Shown here one piece after another: positions 1-8,501 of a DNA stretch of 37,251 bases; position 1 is the stretch's first letter; every line of letters starts with the position of its first letter. Under the pieces are notes generated by a model. That model had not been told where the DNA came from. It searched no databases and saw only the letters and a list, made by a program, of their open reading frames with translations. Source of the stretch: Holophagaceae bacterium (GTDB lineage: Bacteria > Acidobacteriota > Holophagae > Holophagales > Holophagaceae); NCBI GenBank assembly GCA_017859955.1, contig JAFNAB010000012.1:1-37251 (forward strand), given 5' to 3'. Made by a program: the position numbers and the translations under genes.

Positions 1-3000
1 GGCAGGGGGGCCAGGCTCCGCATTCCGCCCGGAACCAGCAGATGCTTCGCACAGGTGCTGACCGCTGCGCGGGCCTTTGGACCACCCAGGATCCCCAGGC
101 TCACCAGGAAGAGCTGGTTGGGACGCACAAGGCCATCGGGCAGCCCCTCGGCGCTGAGGAGGTCCGAGAAACAGCCAAGTTCCGGACTCCAGAAACGGTC
201 CAGGGAATTCAGGGCCCGCCGGGCCACATGGTCCCAGGCGGGACCCGGGACCTTCAGGCGCTCCAGCTGTTCCAGGAGCCGGATCCAGAGGGCCTGGATC
301 TCGATGGGATAGCCTTCCCGGGGTGTGCCCGCGGGGAAGTTGGTGTCCATCCAGGTGAAGTGGGGGGGGCTCCAGACCAGGCCGGAGTCCTGATCCACCC
401 GGATGCCGTTGGGGGTGCCCCTCAGGTAGCCCGCCCCGATGGAACCCAAGACTTGGGACAGGGTGCGTCCCCCCACATCCTCGCCATAGAGTTCATCGCC
501 CAGGGCCGCCGCCGCTTCCTCACAGGCCAGCCCGAACCAGAGGGGGGCGTCCGAGGTGTCCCGGTTGGCGGTGGAGTCCGCCGAGAGCATGTTGGGCAGG
601 GTGCCGTCCTCCTCCAGCCGGGCGTAGGTGAGGAGGATGTCCCGGACTTCCTCATGGAAGCCCCCGGTGAGGAGGCCCCGCACGGCGATGAGGGTATCCC
701 GGCCCCAGTCCAGGAACCAGGGATACCCGGCGATGACCGTCATCCCCTGGCCCCGCTGGGCCAGGAAGGCGGAGGAAGCCCGCAGGAGCTGGCGTCCCAG
801 GGAGTCTTCGGCCCGCAATCCTGGGCGAAGGTCCAGACTCAGTATCCGGGCCGGTACCCGGGGAAGATTCAGGAGCAGGGCTGGGTCCGGAGGGGTCTGT
901 TCGGCATCGAGAACCAGGGTTGTGCTGCCGCCATGGCTGAGGGGCACTTCGAACCATCCCGGGCTCCAGGCGTCCCCGGTGTCGGTCATGCCGCGGCTCC
1001 CTTCCACGGGGTGGGGGATGTTCCAGCACCACTCCGGGGAGTCGTGATAGCGGCCTCCCTCGCAGCGGACCTTGAGGGTCCGCTCCGGCGCAGGACGGAA
1101 AATGAAGCCCCGTCCATCCTCGAAGGGAGCCGTGGCCTCGTCGAAGAATCGCTCGGCATCGAGGTTGCCCTTGGTTTCGCCGTGGAAACCGCGGTCCTCC
1201 AGGTCCACCCGCAGAATGAGGGTGACCTCGCAGCGGAAGGGGAGGGGGTCTCCGGAGGCTGGCAGGAGATCGGGCCGCAGCAGGTGGAAGGCCACCGTGT
1301 TCCGGTCCGGCAGAAGATCGGCGCAGAGGTGGATTTCGGCCATCCGCCCATCGCCAGCGTGGGCCAGGAATACCCAGCGGGCGGGGGGGCCGGGGTTGAA
1401 GCTGTGCAGGTTCGTGTGGTCCAGGGCTGTGATGAAGCCGTCGGCGTTCACCCAGGCCCTCAGGCGCTTGGCCAGGATGTGGCGGTCGCAGGGGTTCTCC
1501 GGGTGGAGATTGGCCCCCAGCAGGCAATCGTATTTTGAGCTGATGGCCCCCAGATTTGCATGGAGCCGCGCCATGGCCCCCCGCCCGTTGGTGAGCAGGG
1601 CCAGGCTTCGAGGGGTCCCGCCATGGAACCTGGGTTCAGGGGCGCAGAGGCGCAGGCTTCCCCGGGCCTGGCGTCCCTCCTCCGTGAAACGTTCCAGCAG
1701 GAGTTCGGCCTCCTGGGAGGCTCCGCCCTCGACCTTCAGGGCCTGCGGGGGGAAGACCACCACCTGCCCCCCGTCCACGGGAATGGAGCGGAGGTAAAGG
1801 TCCCGGGCGCCGGCCCGGTGGAGCGTCGCGGCGAAGGGGGCCGTATCCCGGACCAGGAGCCAATGCCGCCCGGGTACCGGTGTGATGCGGCGGATGTCCG
1901 CCCGATCCCACAGAATGACCGGGGCATAGCCGTTGCGCGCCCTGGCCTCCTGGAGGGAAGTGAGGAGGTCCTGGCGGGCGTCCGAGGGCTTGAGGTTCAC
2001 CAGGGCCGCCAGGAAACCAGCGGGATCCCGTCCCACCCAGGCTCCCAGCTCCCGCCACGGGGCCGGACCCAGGTCTTCAGCGGGCCAGGCGATGGCCAAT
2101 TGCTGGTAGGCCCAGGCCGTTTGGGCCCGGCGGGTCCGGTAGCGCGCCCCTGCCAGCCCACGGGGCTCCGGCAGGTGGGAAAGGCAGTGGGCGCCGGCGG
2201 GTTCCAGGGTGAGAGTCACAACTGTTTCCTGGACCAGGATTTCCGGGGGTGCCTGGCCGAGCAGGTCTACCCTGGGGTCGCCGAAGGCCTGCCAATGGGA
2301 GATGTCCAGGGTCAGACTGGCCGGAGCTTCCTGATCCAGGTTGAGGACGATGAGGCAGCGGTCCTGTCCGTCCTGGGAGATGCGGCCTAGGGCCAGGACC
2401 GGGGAATCGGTCGGGCTGAGACGTTCCAGCCTTGCGCCGTCGAAGAAGCAGGGGTGCTCCGCCAGAAGGTGATTGAGGCGGGAGAGTTCGCTCAGGAGAT
2501 TGGGGGAAGCGTTCCAGTTGAGGCTGCGGCTTCCGTGGACATCGATCTTTTCCGTGGCCAGCCATTCCACTCCGGCGGTGAAGCCGAAGGCCCCGCTCAG
2601 GCTGGTGAGGGCGCTGAGGCGGTTCCGGAAGAGGGACCAAGTCTTTCCCTTTTTTGCCAGGCGGTCATTGTCGTGGGTCTCACTGTAGTGGACCAGGGGC
2701 CCCAGCCTTTCCCCCTGCCTGAAGGTATGGTCCAGATAGTGCGAGAGTTCCTGGGGCTGGAAGTTCTGGAAGAGCTCGGAGTAGGCCCACTGCATCCCCC
2801 CTTCGGAAAGCAGGGTCTCCGTGGCTTCCCAGGCCCCTCCGAGCCCTTCCAGCAGGAAGGTGCAGTCCGGGAACTCCTGGCGCACCCGGGCGATGATGTA
2901 CTGCCAGGCCGGCAGGGGCACCATGTAGCCCGCATCGCAGCGGAAGCCGTCCACCCCCCGGCGGCACCAGATCAGCAGGGCGTCCGCGACGGTTTCCCAG

Positions 3001-3917
3001 AGCAGAGGCTGGTGGTTGTCCAGCTCCACCAGGTCCTCCCAGGTGGTGCCCCAAGCTCCGGGGCTGTGGAAGCTGCCATCGGGGTTGCGGTGGAACCATT
3101 CGGGGCGCTCGCCCATGAGACGGCTGCCCCATCCCGTATGGTTCACCACGATATCCAGGAATACCTGGGCCCCCCGCAGGTGAGTGGCGTAGGCCAGTTC
3201 CCGGAACTGGTCCTCGGCGGTGGTGCGGCGGTCGAACTCCACCAGGGCCGGATCGATGGCGGTCAGATCCAGCTGGGCATAGGGGCTGCCGAAGCGCCCC
3301 ATGCGGGCGTAGGTGGTGGGGACGGGTCCCAGGGGGAGCAGGTGGAGGATCCGACAGCCCAGGGTTTCCACGATGTGGGGGATCTGCCGGACCAAGCTCC
3401 TCAGGGTGCCGCTGGGGGGGATCACCGTGAAGGCGCGATCGTCCAGTTGGCGGATGCCCTCCTCCAGATGGGGCTCCAGGGTTGGCGTCGGGCCGAACAT
3501 CCGGGGAAAGGCGCAGTAGACGGTGTTGCCGGTTCGGAGGTGGTCCGGAAGGACGGAAATCCCGAGATCGGGCCCGTCGGGCCAGTACTGGTTGCCAAAG
3601 GGGTCTACGGCATAGGCCTTGGCGCGGAAATAGCCGACTTCCGCGAGGGGCAGGTCCAGCTCCCAGGCCTCGCTGCCGGGATGCAGGGGGATGTCCCGCC
3701 AGGAGGCTCCGGCGAAGGTGTGCCCGTCGCTGGGGCGGGTGCCCGCCAGGGCCACCACCTCTTCCCGGGCCTTGGCCCCCCGGGTCAGGTTCGTGCGGAG
3801 GAGGCCCTTCCAGCCCTCCTTGGCGAAGGGCGGGCGCTTGAGGGTGAAGCGGATCCGATCCCCTACGTAGCGGACACATCGCCCGCCTGGCTCCGGAAGC
3901 ATCGTGAAGGAATCCAT
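1..3917 (-). CDS. GH13 amylase domain fused to glycogen-debranching (amylo-1,6-glucosidase) domain, 3' end outside the window
   Basis: The frame is open from ATG at 3917 to the left window edge, at least 1305 codons with no stop. A short N-terminal beta-type domain precedes a GH13 alpha-amylase barrel: region I has D255 and N259-H260, region II has R326 and the nucleophile D328, region III the acid/base E357, and region IV H415-D416. The second half is different. Around residues 1060-1120 it carries WFLDWGRDT and a following PNML block, typical of the GDE_C/GH133 amylo-alpha-1,6-glucosidase domain. The likely role is two-step debranching or trimming of glycogen or maltodextrin in the cytoplasm; no signal peptide is visible. 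It starts 6 nt after the stop of the upstream sensor kinase gene and has no clear Shine-Dalgarno, so translational coupling is plausible. The length resembles eukaryotic debranching enzymes more than short bacterial GlgX. The substrate is inferred. Confidence 0.85.
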   Translation of the reverse strand, partial: MDSFTMLPEPGGRCVRYVGDRIRFTLKRPPFAKEGWKGLLRTNLTRGAKAREEVVALAGTRPSDGHTFAGASWRDIPLHPGSEAWELDLPLAEVGYFRAKAYAVDPFGNQYWPDGPDLGISVLPDHLRTGNTVYCAFPRMFGPTPTLEPHLEEGIRQLDDRAFTVIPPSGTLRSLVRQIPHIVETLGCRILHLLPLGPVPTTYARMGRFGSPYAQLDLTAIDPALVEFDRRTTAEDQFRELAYATHLRGAQVFLDIVVNHTGWGSRLMGERPEWFHRNPDGSFHSPGAWGTTWEDLVELDNHQPLLWETVADALLIWCRRGVDGFRCDAGYMVPLPAWQYIIARVRQEFPDCTFLLEGLGGAWEATETLLSEGGMQWAYSELFQNFQPQELSHYLDHTFRQGERLGPLVHYSETHDNDRLAKKGKTWSLFRNRLSALTSLSGAFGFTAGVEWLATEKIDVHGSRSLNWNASPNLLSELSRLNHLLAEHPCFFDGARLERLSPTDSPVLALGRISQDGQDRCLIVLNLDQEAPASLTLDISHWQAFGDPRVDLLGQAPPEILVQETVVTLTLEPAGAHCLSHLPEPRGLAGARYRTRRAQTAWAYQQLAIAWPAEDLGPAPWRELGAWVGRDPAGFLAALVNLKPSDARQDLLTSLQEARARNGYAPVILWDRADIRRITPVPGRHWLLVRDTAPFAATLHRAGARDLYLRSIPVDGGQVVVFPPQALKVEGGASQEAELLLERFTEEGRQARGSLRLCAPEPRFHGGTPRSLALLTNGRGAMARLHANLGAISSKYDCLLGANLHPENPCDRHILAKRLRAWVNADGFITALDHTNLHSFNPGPPARWVFLAHAGDGRMAEIHLCADLLPDRNTVAFHLLRPDLLPASGDPLPFRCEVTLILRVDLEDRGFHGETKGNLDAERFFDEATAPFEDGRGFIFRPAPERTLKVRCEGGRYHDSPEWCWNIPHPVEGSRGMTDTGDAWSPGWFEVPLSHGGSTTLVLDAEQTPPDPALLLNLPRVPARILSLDLRPGLRAEDSLGRQLLRASSAFLAQRGQGMTVIAGYPWFLDWGRDTLIAVRGLLTGGFHEEVRDILLTYARLEEDGTLPNMLSADSTANRDTSDAPLWFGLACEEAAAALGDELYGEDVGGRTLSQVLGSIGAGYLRGTPNGIRVDQDSGLVWSPPHFTWMDTNFPAGTPREGYPIEIQALWIRLLEQLERLKVPGPAWDHVARRALNSLDRFWSPELGCFSDLLSAEGLPDGLVRPNQLFLVSLGILGGPKARAAVSTCAKHLLVPGGMRSLAPL

Positions 3918-3923
3918 GGATGT

Positions 3924-5249
3924 CTATTCGGCCAAGGGAAGCCGGAGGGTGAATGTGGCACCGGATCCTGGGGTGCTCCGGAGGGAGATCTCCCCCCCCA
4001 TGAGGGAGGCCAGGTGCTTCACGATGGCCAGGCCCAGGCCGGTGCCGGGCACGCCCCGGGTCAGGGGGGAGCGGTAGAAGCGCTCGAAGATGCGGGATTG
4101 TTCGGCTTCGGCGATGCCCGGCCCCTGGTCCACCACCGAGAGGCTGACCCACTCTCCCTCCCGGGAGGCCATCAGCTTCACTTGGGCCTGCTCGGGGCTG
4201 AACTTGATGGCGTTGGACAGGAGGTTGTCCAGAAGCTGCTGGAGGCGGTGGGGGTCCGTGACGAGAGTGGTGCTCTCCAGTCCATCCTCGAGGTGGCTGC
4301 TGAGGTGGATCTGGCGGGCCTGGGCCTGGGAGGAGACATCCTCCAGGACGCCTTCCAGGAATCCGCCCAGGAGGATGGGAGCCGGTTCCAGGGCGGTGGC
4401 GCCGGTCTCGATCTGGGAGAGCTCCGAGATGTCATTGAGGAGCATGGCCATGCGCTCCACGGAGCGGATGATGATGCGCAGACTGGTTTCGCCCTCTGGA
4501 ACCACCAGGTTGCCCTCCAGGAGATCCTCGGCGGCGATGCGGATGCTGGTGGCGGGGGTCTTGAGCTCGTGACTGGCGTTGGAGATGAACTTCTGGCGCG
4601 TCGTTTCCAGGGCCTCCTGGCGGGTGATGTCATCCAGGGTCACCAGCACGCCGTAGGTCTCGCCCGGATCCAGGTCGATGGGGAAGGCCCGGATCCGCAG
4701 GATCCTGGGGTCCCGTTTCAGGTCCCATTCCGTGCCTTCGCCTGCGAAGGCCTTGGCCAGATTGGCGAGGCAGAGGGGCTCCCGGAAGACCCCCACCAGG
4801 GGGGAACCCAGGGTGATGACGCTTGAGGAGCCCAGGAGGGACTGGGCGGCCCGGTTGAAGAGGCGCACCTCGCGGTTGCTGTCGAGCACCACCACGCCCG
4901 CCTTCAGGTTGGCCAGGATGTTGCGCCGCAACTGGTCTTCCCGGAGGTTCAGGAGTCGGAGTTCGCGGTTCTCCCGCTCCAGGGCCTCCCAGACCTTGGG
5001 AGCCTCCCGGAAAAGGGATTCATCCTTCCGCTCCACGGGGATGACGCTCAGGAGGCGCTTGATGAGGCCCTGGGACTTCCGCTGCCCCCAGAAGAGCCAG
5101 ACCGTGGCTCCCAGCAGCAGCAGGCCGCCCATGACGCGGTTGGCGGGATCCCCGGCTTTGGCCAGCATGCCCGTGCCCAGAACGCCCAGGAGAAAGGCCA
5201 GCCAAGGGCTGGGCAGGGCGCGGGAAAGCTCGTGGGGGGTGCGGGGCAT
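3924..5249 (-). CDS. PhoR-like membrane sensor histidine kinase
   Basis: A histidine kinase of 441 residues. Two hydrophobic stretches near residues 16-31 and 39-55 form a short membrane anchor with almost no external loop. A PAS-like region follows at about 95-200. The dimerisation/phosphoacceptor box SNASHELKTP contains H227, followed by an N box (LLSNAIKFSPE), a G1 box (DQGPGI) and a G2 box (GTGLGLAIVKHL). This order is that of PhoR-type kinases, which phosphorylate an OmpR-type response regulator. No regulator gene lies in the window, so the partner is unknown. I chose ATG 5249 because GAGGAG sits 7 nt upstream; an in-frame ATG at 5273 has a much poorer site. The gene is divergent from mraZ and directly precedes the GH13/debranching gene. 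Confidence 0.88.
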   Translation of the reverse strand: MPRTPHELSRALPSPWLAFLLGVLGTGMLAKAGDPANRVMGGLLLLGATVWLFWGQRKSQGLIKRLLSVIPVERKDESLFREAPKVWEALERENRELRLLNLREDQLRRNILANLKAGVVVLDSNREVRLFNRAAQSLLGSSSVITLGSPLVGVFREPLCLANLAKAFAGEGTEWDLKRDPRILRIRAFPIDLDPGETYGVLVTLDDITRQEALETTRQKFISNASHELKTPATSIRIAAEDLLEGNLVVPEGETSLRIIIRSVERMAMLLNDISELSQIETGATALEPAPILLGGFLEGVLEDVSSQAQARQIHLSSHLEDGLESTTLVTDPHRLQQLLDNLLSNAIKFSPEQAQVKLMASREGEWVSLSVVDQGPGIAEAEQSRIFERFYRSPLTRGVPGTGLGLAIVKHLASLMGGEISLRSTPGSGATFTLRLPLAE

Positions 5250-5387
5250 CGGGGGGCTCCTCGGTTCTTCCATTCTTTCGGGAGCTGGCCCTTAAAGCCA
5301 GGAACGAGCGTGTGAATTTGTGCAAGTTTCGTCCTCGTTTCGCTTTTGTTTTGGCTTGTGGTTCCACGAGGGGTTCCTAGACTTGGG

Positions 5388-5432
5388 AGTGGATTCAAGT
5401 GGCAAATTTTGGAACTGAGTGGACCAAAGTGG
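5388..5432 (+). promoter_or_regulatory. MraZ-box array upstream of mraZ
   Basis: AGTGG occurs at 5388, 5398, 5418 and 5428, and the missing phase at 5408 holds TTTGG. This gives five half-sites with an exact 10-bp period, one per helical turn on the same DNA face. MraZ proteins are known to bind direct repeats with a GTGG/TGGG core in their own promoter, so this is very probably the autoregulatory operator of the operon. The last repeat ends 51 nt before the mraZ start codon. Confidence 0.8.
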
Positions 5433-5483
5433 TCAGCGAAGTCTTCCGATCTTTTCCGTTCCGCTTTTTGAAAGGTCACCGAG

Positions 5484-5948
5484 GTGCTGCGACTGCGCGG
5501 CAATTCCCCGGCCACCGTGGATGAAAAGGGCCGTCTCAAGCTCCCCACGGGTTTCAAGGCCGATCTGGAAGCCTTCGCCAAGGGCGAGGGTGGGGAAGGC
5601 TTCGCCTGCTACCTCACCTCCTTTGACGGTCAGTCCGCCCGCCTCTATCCCATGCCGGTCTGGGAGCAGATCGAGGAACGCCTTGCCAAGCTCCCCAGCA
5701 CCAGTCCCGCCAAGCAGAAGTTCCTCCAGGTGACGGCCTACTACGGCAGTGAAGTAGCTCCCGATGCCCAGGGGCGCTTCGTCATTCCCGGTACCCTCCG
5801 GGAGGCTGCCGAGCTCACCGGGGAAGTCGCCATCCTCGGCCAGATGGACTATCTGGCCATCTGGAGCCGGGCCCGCTTCCAGGGCCGTCTTGCGGCCGAA
5901 CCGCTCACCACCGATGACTTCGCGCAGCTTGCTGAGCTGGGGATCTGA
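5484..5948 (+). CDS. mraZ: Transcriptional regulator MraZ
   Basis: A MraZ protein of 154 residues, starting with GTG; AAAGG lies 8 nt upstream of the start. The N-terminal segment (GNSPATVDEKGRLKLP) and the second repeat around residues 90-105 (DAQGRFVIP) are the two AbrB-like half-domains of the family, each with the conserved D-x-x-G-R pattern. MraZ forms a ring-shaped oligomer that binds repeated GTGG-type sites and controls the division/cell-wall operon. Such a repeat array lies directly upstream at 5388-5432. It is the first gene of mraZ-rsmH-ftsL; rsmH begins 2 nt after its stop. Confidence 0.95.
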   Translation: MLRLRGNSPATVDEKGRLKLPTGFKADLEAFAKGEGGEGFACYLTSFDGQSARLYPMPVWEQIEERLAKLPSTSPAKQKFLQVTAYYGSEVAPDAQGRFVIPGTLREAAELTGEVAILGQMDYLAIWSRARFQGRLAAEPLTTDDFAQLAELGI

Positions 5949-5950
5949 CC

Positions 5951-6934
5951 ATGACGCCGACCCCCACCCACGTTCCCGTGCTGCTCCAGGAAGTCCTGGA
6001 CTCCCTGCCGGTCCCCCCGGCGGGCAGGGTCCTGGACCTGACCCTCGGTCTGGGAGGCCATGCCGAGGCCATCCTGGCCCGCTGCGACGCCGATACCCGC
6101 TATCTCGGGGTGGACCGGGATCCCTTCGCCCGGGAACTGGCCAAGGCCCGCCTGGGTTCGGATGCCCGCTTCAGCATCCTGGCCGGGGCCCACGAGGACA
6201 TCTGGGAGGATCCCCTCTTCGAATCCTGGCGCCATCTCCAGGCTCCCCGCGGCTTCGACGCCATCCTCATGGATCTGGGCGTCTCCAACCTCCATCTGAG
6301 GACCCCTGAACGGGGCTTCAGCTTCATGGAGGAAGGACCCCTGGATATGCGGATGGATCCTGAACACGGCGAAACCGCCCTCCAGTGGATTGCCGAGCAG
6401 AGCGACGAGACCCTGGCCAATGCCCTATACGAGTATGGCGAGGAGCGGGCCTCCCGGCCCATCGCCCGGTCCATTCTCAGGGCTTTCAACGAGGGGCGCC
6501 TTCATACCACCCTGGACCTTGCCCAGGCCATCTACCAGGTGCTGCCCCGGGAGATCGCCAAGCGCAAGAAGCAGATCGATCCCGCCACTCGCAGCTTCCA
6601 GGCCATCCGCATCGCCGTGAACGGCGAGCTGAGCCGCCTGGAGGCCACCCTCGAAAAGGCCGTGGAGGCCCTGGTTCCCGGGGGGCGCCTCGGCGTCATC
6701 TCCTTCCACAGTCTCGAAGACCGCATCGTCAAGCACACCTTCCGCCGCCTGGCGGGGGTTTACGACGGTCCCGGTCGCATCGCCCCGCAGGCTCTGCCTG
6801 AGAAGGTGCGGGTGATCCACGGCAACGGCCTGAAGGCCGGTGACGCGGAACTGCAAGCCAATCCCCCCTCCCGATCCGCCCGTCTGCGGATCGCCGAGCG
6901 CCTTTCTGATTCCGCATCTGTGAGGACGCCATGA
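5951..6934 (+). CDS. rsmH: 16S rRNA (cytosine(1402)-N(4))-methyltransferase RsmH
   Basis: A 327-residue SAM-dependent methyltransferase (former MraW) that N4-methylates C1402 in the ribosomal P site. The SAM-binding motif is at about residues 29-37 (DLTLGLGGH), a small variant of the usual DxTxGxGGH. The DLGVSNLHL and ERGFSF signatures follow near residues 107-125, and the conserved ISFHSLEDRIVKHTFR block lies near the C-terminus. Length is slightly above the usual 310 residues. It starts 2 nt after mraZ, and its stop overlaps the ftsL start by 4 nt (ATGA), so the three genes form one transcription unit. Confidence 0.96.
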   Translation: MTPTPTHVPVLLQEVLDSLPVPPAGRVLDLTLGLGGHAEAILARCDADTRYLGVDRDPFARELAKARLGSDARFSILAGAHEDIWEDPLFESWRHLQAPRGFDAILMDLGVSNLHLRTPERGFSFMEEGPLDMRMDPEHGETALQWIAEQSDETLANALYEYGEERASRPIARSILRAFNEGRLHTTLDLAQAIYQVLPREIAKRKKQIDPATRSFQAIRIAVNGELSRLEATLEKAVEALVPGGRLGVISFHSLEDRIVKHTFRRLAGVYDGPGRIAPQALPEKVRVIHGNGLKAGDAELQANPPSRSARLRIAERLSDSASVRTP

Positions 6935-7302
6935 ACAACAAGATCCCCGTTCATCACGGCTATTCCGTCACCAGCCGCCAGCCGGAAGGGGAGGGCGTGC
7001 TGCGCATGCTGCTCCTGGCGGTGGCGGTGGCCATGCCCCTGGCCTCCATGGCCTACCTCAAGATCCAGCACACCCGCCTGAGCTATGCCATGAGCGAGGT
7101 GAGGGCGGACATCAAGAAGCAGGAAGAACTGCAGCGCAACCTGCTCCTGGAGCGTTCCCACTATCAGAAGGACGAGGAGATCCAGGTCTTCGCCGAGAAG
7201 GTGGGGATGATGCCCCGCAAGCAGAGCTACCTGATCCACCGGAATTTCACGACCCACGATCAGAAGCTGGCGAAGCTGCGGCCGGTGTTTTCGGACGAGT
7301 AG
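6931..7302 (+). CDS. ftsL: FtsL-like cell division protein
   Basis: A small bitopic membrane protein of 123 residues. It has a basic N-terminus, a single hydrophobic segment at about residues 24-44, and then a coiled-coil-forming region (about 45-85) rich in E, K, R and L. This layout and its position directly after rsmH, with an ATGA overlap, fit FtsL, which pairs with FtsB and FtsQ at the division septum and helps activate FtsW/FtsI. Sequence conservation of FtsL is low, so the call leans on topology and synteny. The usual next gene ftsI is absent; a repeat-bearing spacer follows. Confidence 0.85.
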   Translation: MNNKIPVHHGYSVTSRQPEGEGVLRMLLLAVAVAMPLASMAYLKIQHTRLSYAMSEVRADIKKQEELQRNLLLERSHYQKDEEIQVFAEKVGMMPRKQSYLIHRNFTTHDQKLAKLRPVFSDE

Positions 7303-7353
7303 GAGGCGGCGGCCGGTCGCTTCGGCAAAGGGCCGGGAGTTCGCTGGAACCAC

Positions 7354-7498
7354 CTCTTTATCGCTGTCCATCGCTGTCCATCGTCGGCTCAGATTCTTTG
7401 ACGGCAAAGGGAAGACCACGACCCTGGTTGCTCCCCATCAACCTTTTTAAGAATGTTTCAGCCAGCGATGGACGGCGATGAACGGCGATAAGAGACAG
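7354..7498. repeat. Inverted repeat of 10-nt-period units in the ftsL-downstream spacer
   Basis: This fills the core of the 329-bp gene-free stretch 7303-7631. The left arm (7354-7400) carries ATCGCTGTCC repeated with a 10-nt period. The right arm (7449-7498) carries the complementary ATCGCCGTYC version on the other strand. Aligned as reverse complements, the arms agree over about 45 nt with a few mismatches and one gap, around a spacer of about 48 nt. As RNA it would fold into a long hairpin and could end the mraZ operon, but no T-run follows. I see no coding potential in the stretch. Confidence 0.7.
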
Positions 7499-7595
7499 AA
7501 CCCTTGCGCGCTTTGGCGATCAGGGTCCGGCCCGTGTCCCGATGCTGCCCGGGATCGCATGGCTCGGAGTGGCTCCTGAACGCGGCATGCCCGCG

Positions 7596-7601
7596 TACAA
7601 T
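7596..7601 (+). promoter_or_regulatory. Possible -10 element (TACAAT) for the homocysteine methyltransferase gene
   Basis: TACAAT lies 30 nt before the start codon at 7632, the right place for a short leader carrying the AAGGAG site at 7621. No convincing -35 hexamer is visible 16-18 nt upstream, so this remains a weak prediction. Confidence 0.35.
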
Positions 7602-7631
7602 GGTCCTTTTGCATCTAATGAAGGAGCCCCC

Positions 7632-8501
7632 ATGGAACCCATCAAGGAAGCCCTCGCAGCTGGCAAGCTGCTGATCGCCGACGGCGCCACCGGGACCATG
7701 CTCATGGCGGCGGGCCTGCCCTCCGGCAAGGCCCCTGAGCTGTGGAACGTGGATCGCCCCGAGGAGATCCTGGCCCTCTATCGCGCCTACATCGAGGCTG
7801 GCTCCAACATCTTCCTGACCAACACCTTCGGCGGGAACCGCACCACCCTGGCCCGCCATGGCCTGGAGGGCCGGGTGCGGGAGCTGAACCTGGCCGGGGC
7901 GCGCCTCGCCCGGGAGGCCGCGGGTGACCGGGCTTATGTGGCGGGCGATATGGGGCCCACGGGAGCCCTCCTGAAGCCCTACGGCCCCATGAGCGCCGAG
8001 GAGGCCCTGGAGGTCTACACCGAGCAGGCCGCAGCCCTCGCAGAGGGTGGCGTCGACCTGCTCTGGATCGAGACCATGTCCGAGATGAGCGAGATCAAGG
8101 CGGCCATCCAGGGCGCCCTCACCACGGGACTTCCGGTCTTCTGTACCCTCAGCTTCGATGCCAACGCCCGCACCATGATGGGGGTTCGGGCCAAGATGGC
8201 CGCCCAGCAGCTCTGGCCCATGGGCCTTTCGGCCCTCGGCCTGAACTGCGGCGAGGGGCTGGAGATGGTGCCCAAGGTCCTGAGCCAGATGAAGGAGGGG
8301 GCCCCGGAGGCTGTCCTCATCGCCAAGCCCAATGCCGGCCTTCCCCGGATGGTCGATGGGAAGGCTGTCTATGACGTGACGCCCCAGGACTTCGCGGCGA
8401 CGGCCTCGGACTTCGTCGAGCTGGGGGCCCAGGTGCTCGGGTCCTGCTGTGGCAGCGGCCCGGCCTACATCAAGGCCCTGGCGGAACGTTTCCAGGGATG
8501 A
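7632..8501 (+). CDS. Zinc-dependent homocysteine S-methyltransferase family protein (MetH N-domain-like)
   Basis: A 289-residue stand-alone homocysteine-binding barrel. It opens with the family signature DGATGTM near residues 17-23 and has GxNC at C206 and the paired cysteines C272-C273 (GSCCGSG), the three thiolate zinc ligands that activate homocysteine. In MetH this domain takes a methyl group from methylcobalamin; free-standing relatives use betaine, S-methylmethionine or a corrinoid protein. No folate, B12 or reactivation domain is attached here, so the methyl donor must come from another protein. ATG 7632 follows AAGGAG by 5 nt; the longer frame from 7542 has no such site. Its stop overlaps the DUF1638 start (ATGA), indicating tight co-expression. 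The donor is not resolved by sequence. Confidence 0.88.
   Translation: MEPIKEALAAGKLLIADGATGTMLMAAGLPSGKAPELWNVDRPEEILALYRAYIEAGSNIFLTNTFGGNRTTLARHGLEGRVRELNLAGARLAREAAGDRAYVAGDMGPTGALLKPYGPMSAEEALEVYTEQAAALAEGGVDLLWIETMSEMSEIKAAIQGALTTGLPVFCTLSFDANARTMMGVRAKMAAQQLWPMGLSALGLNCGEGLEMVPKVLSQMKEGAPEAVLIAKPNAGLPRMVDGKAVYDVTPQDFAATASDFVELGAQVLGSCCGSGPAYIKALAERFQG

Noticed and set aside
42-4826. Long plus-strand open frames (498 and 790 codons)
   Set aside because: They are antisense to the GH13/debranching and kinase genes, have low-complexity G/P/E/Q-rich translations and match no family; GC-rich genes produce such shadows.
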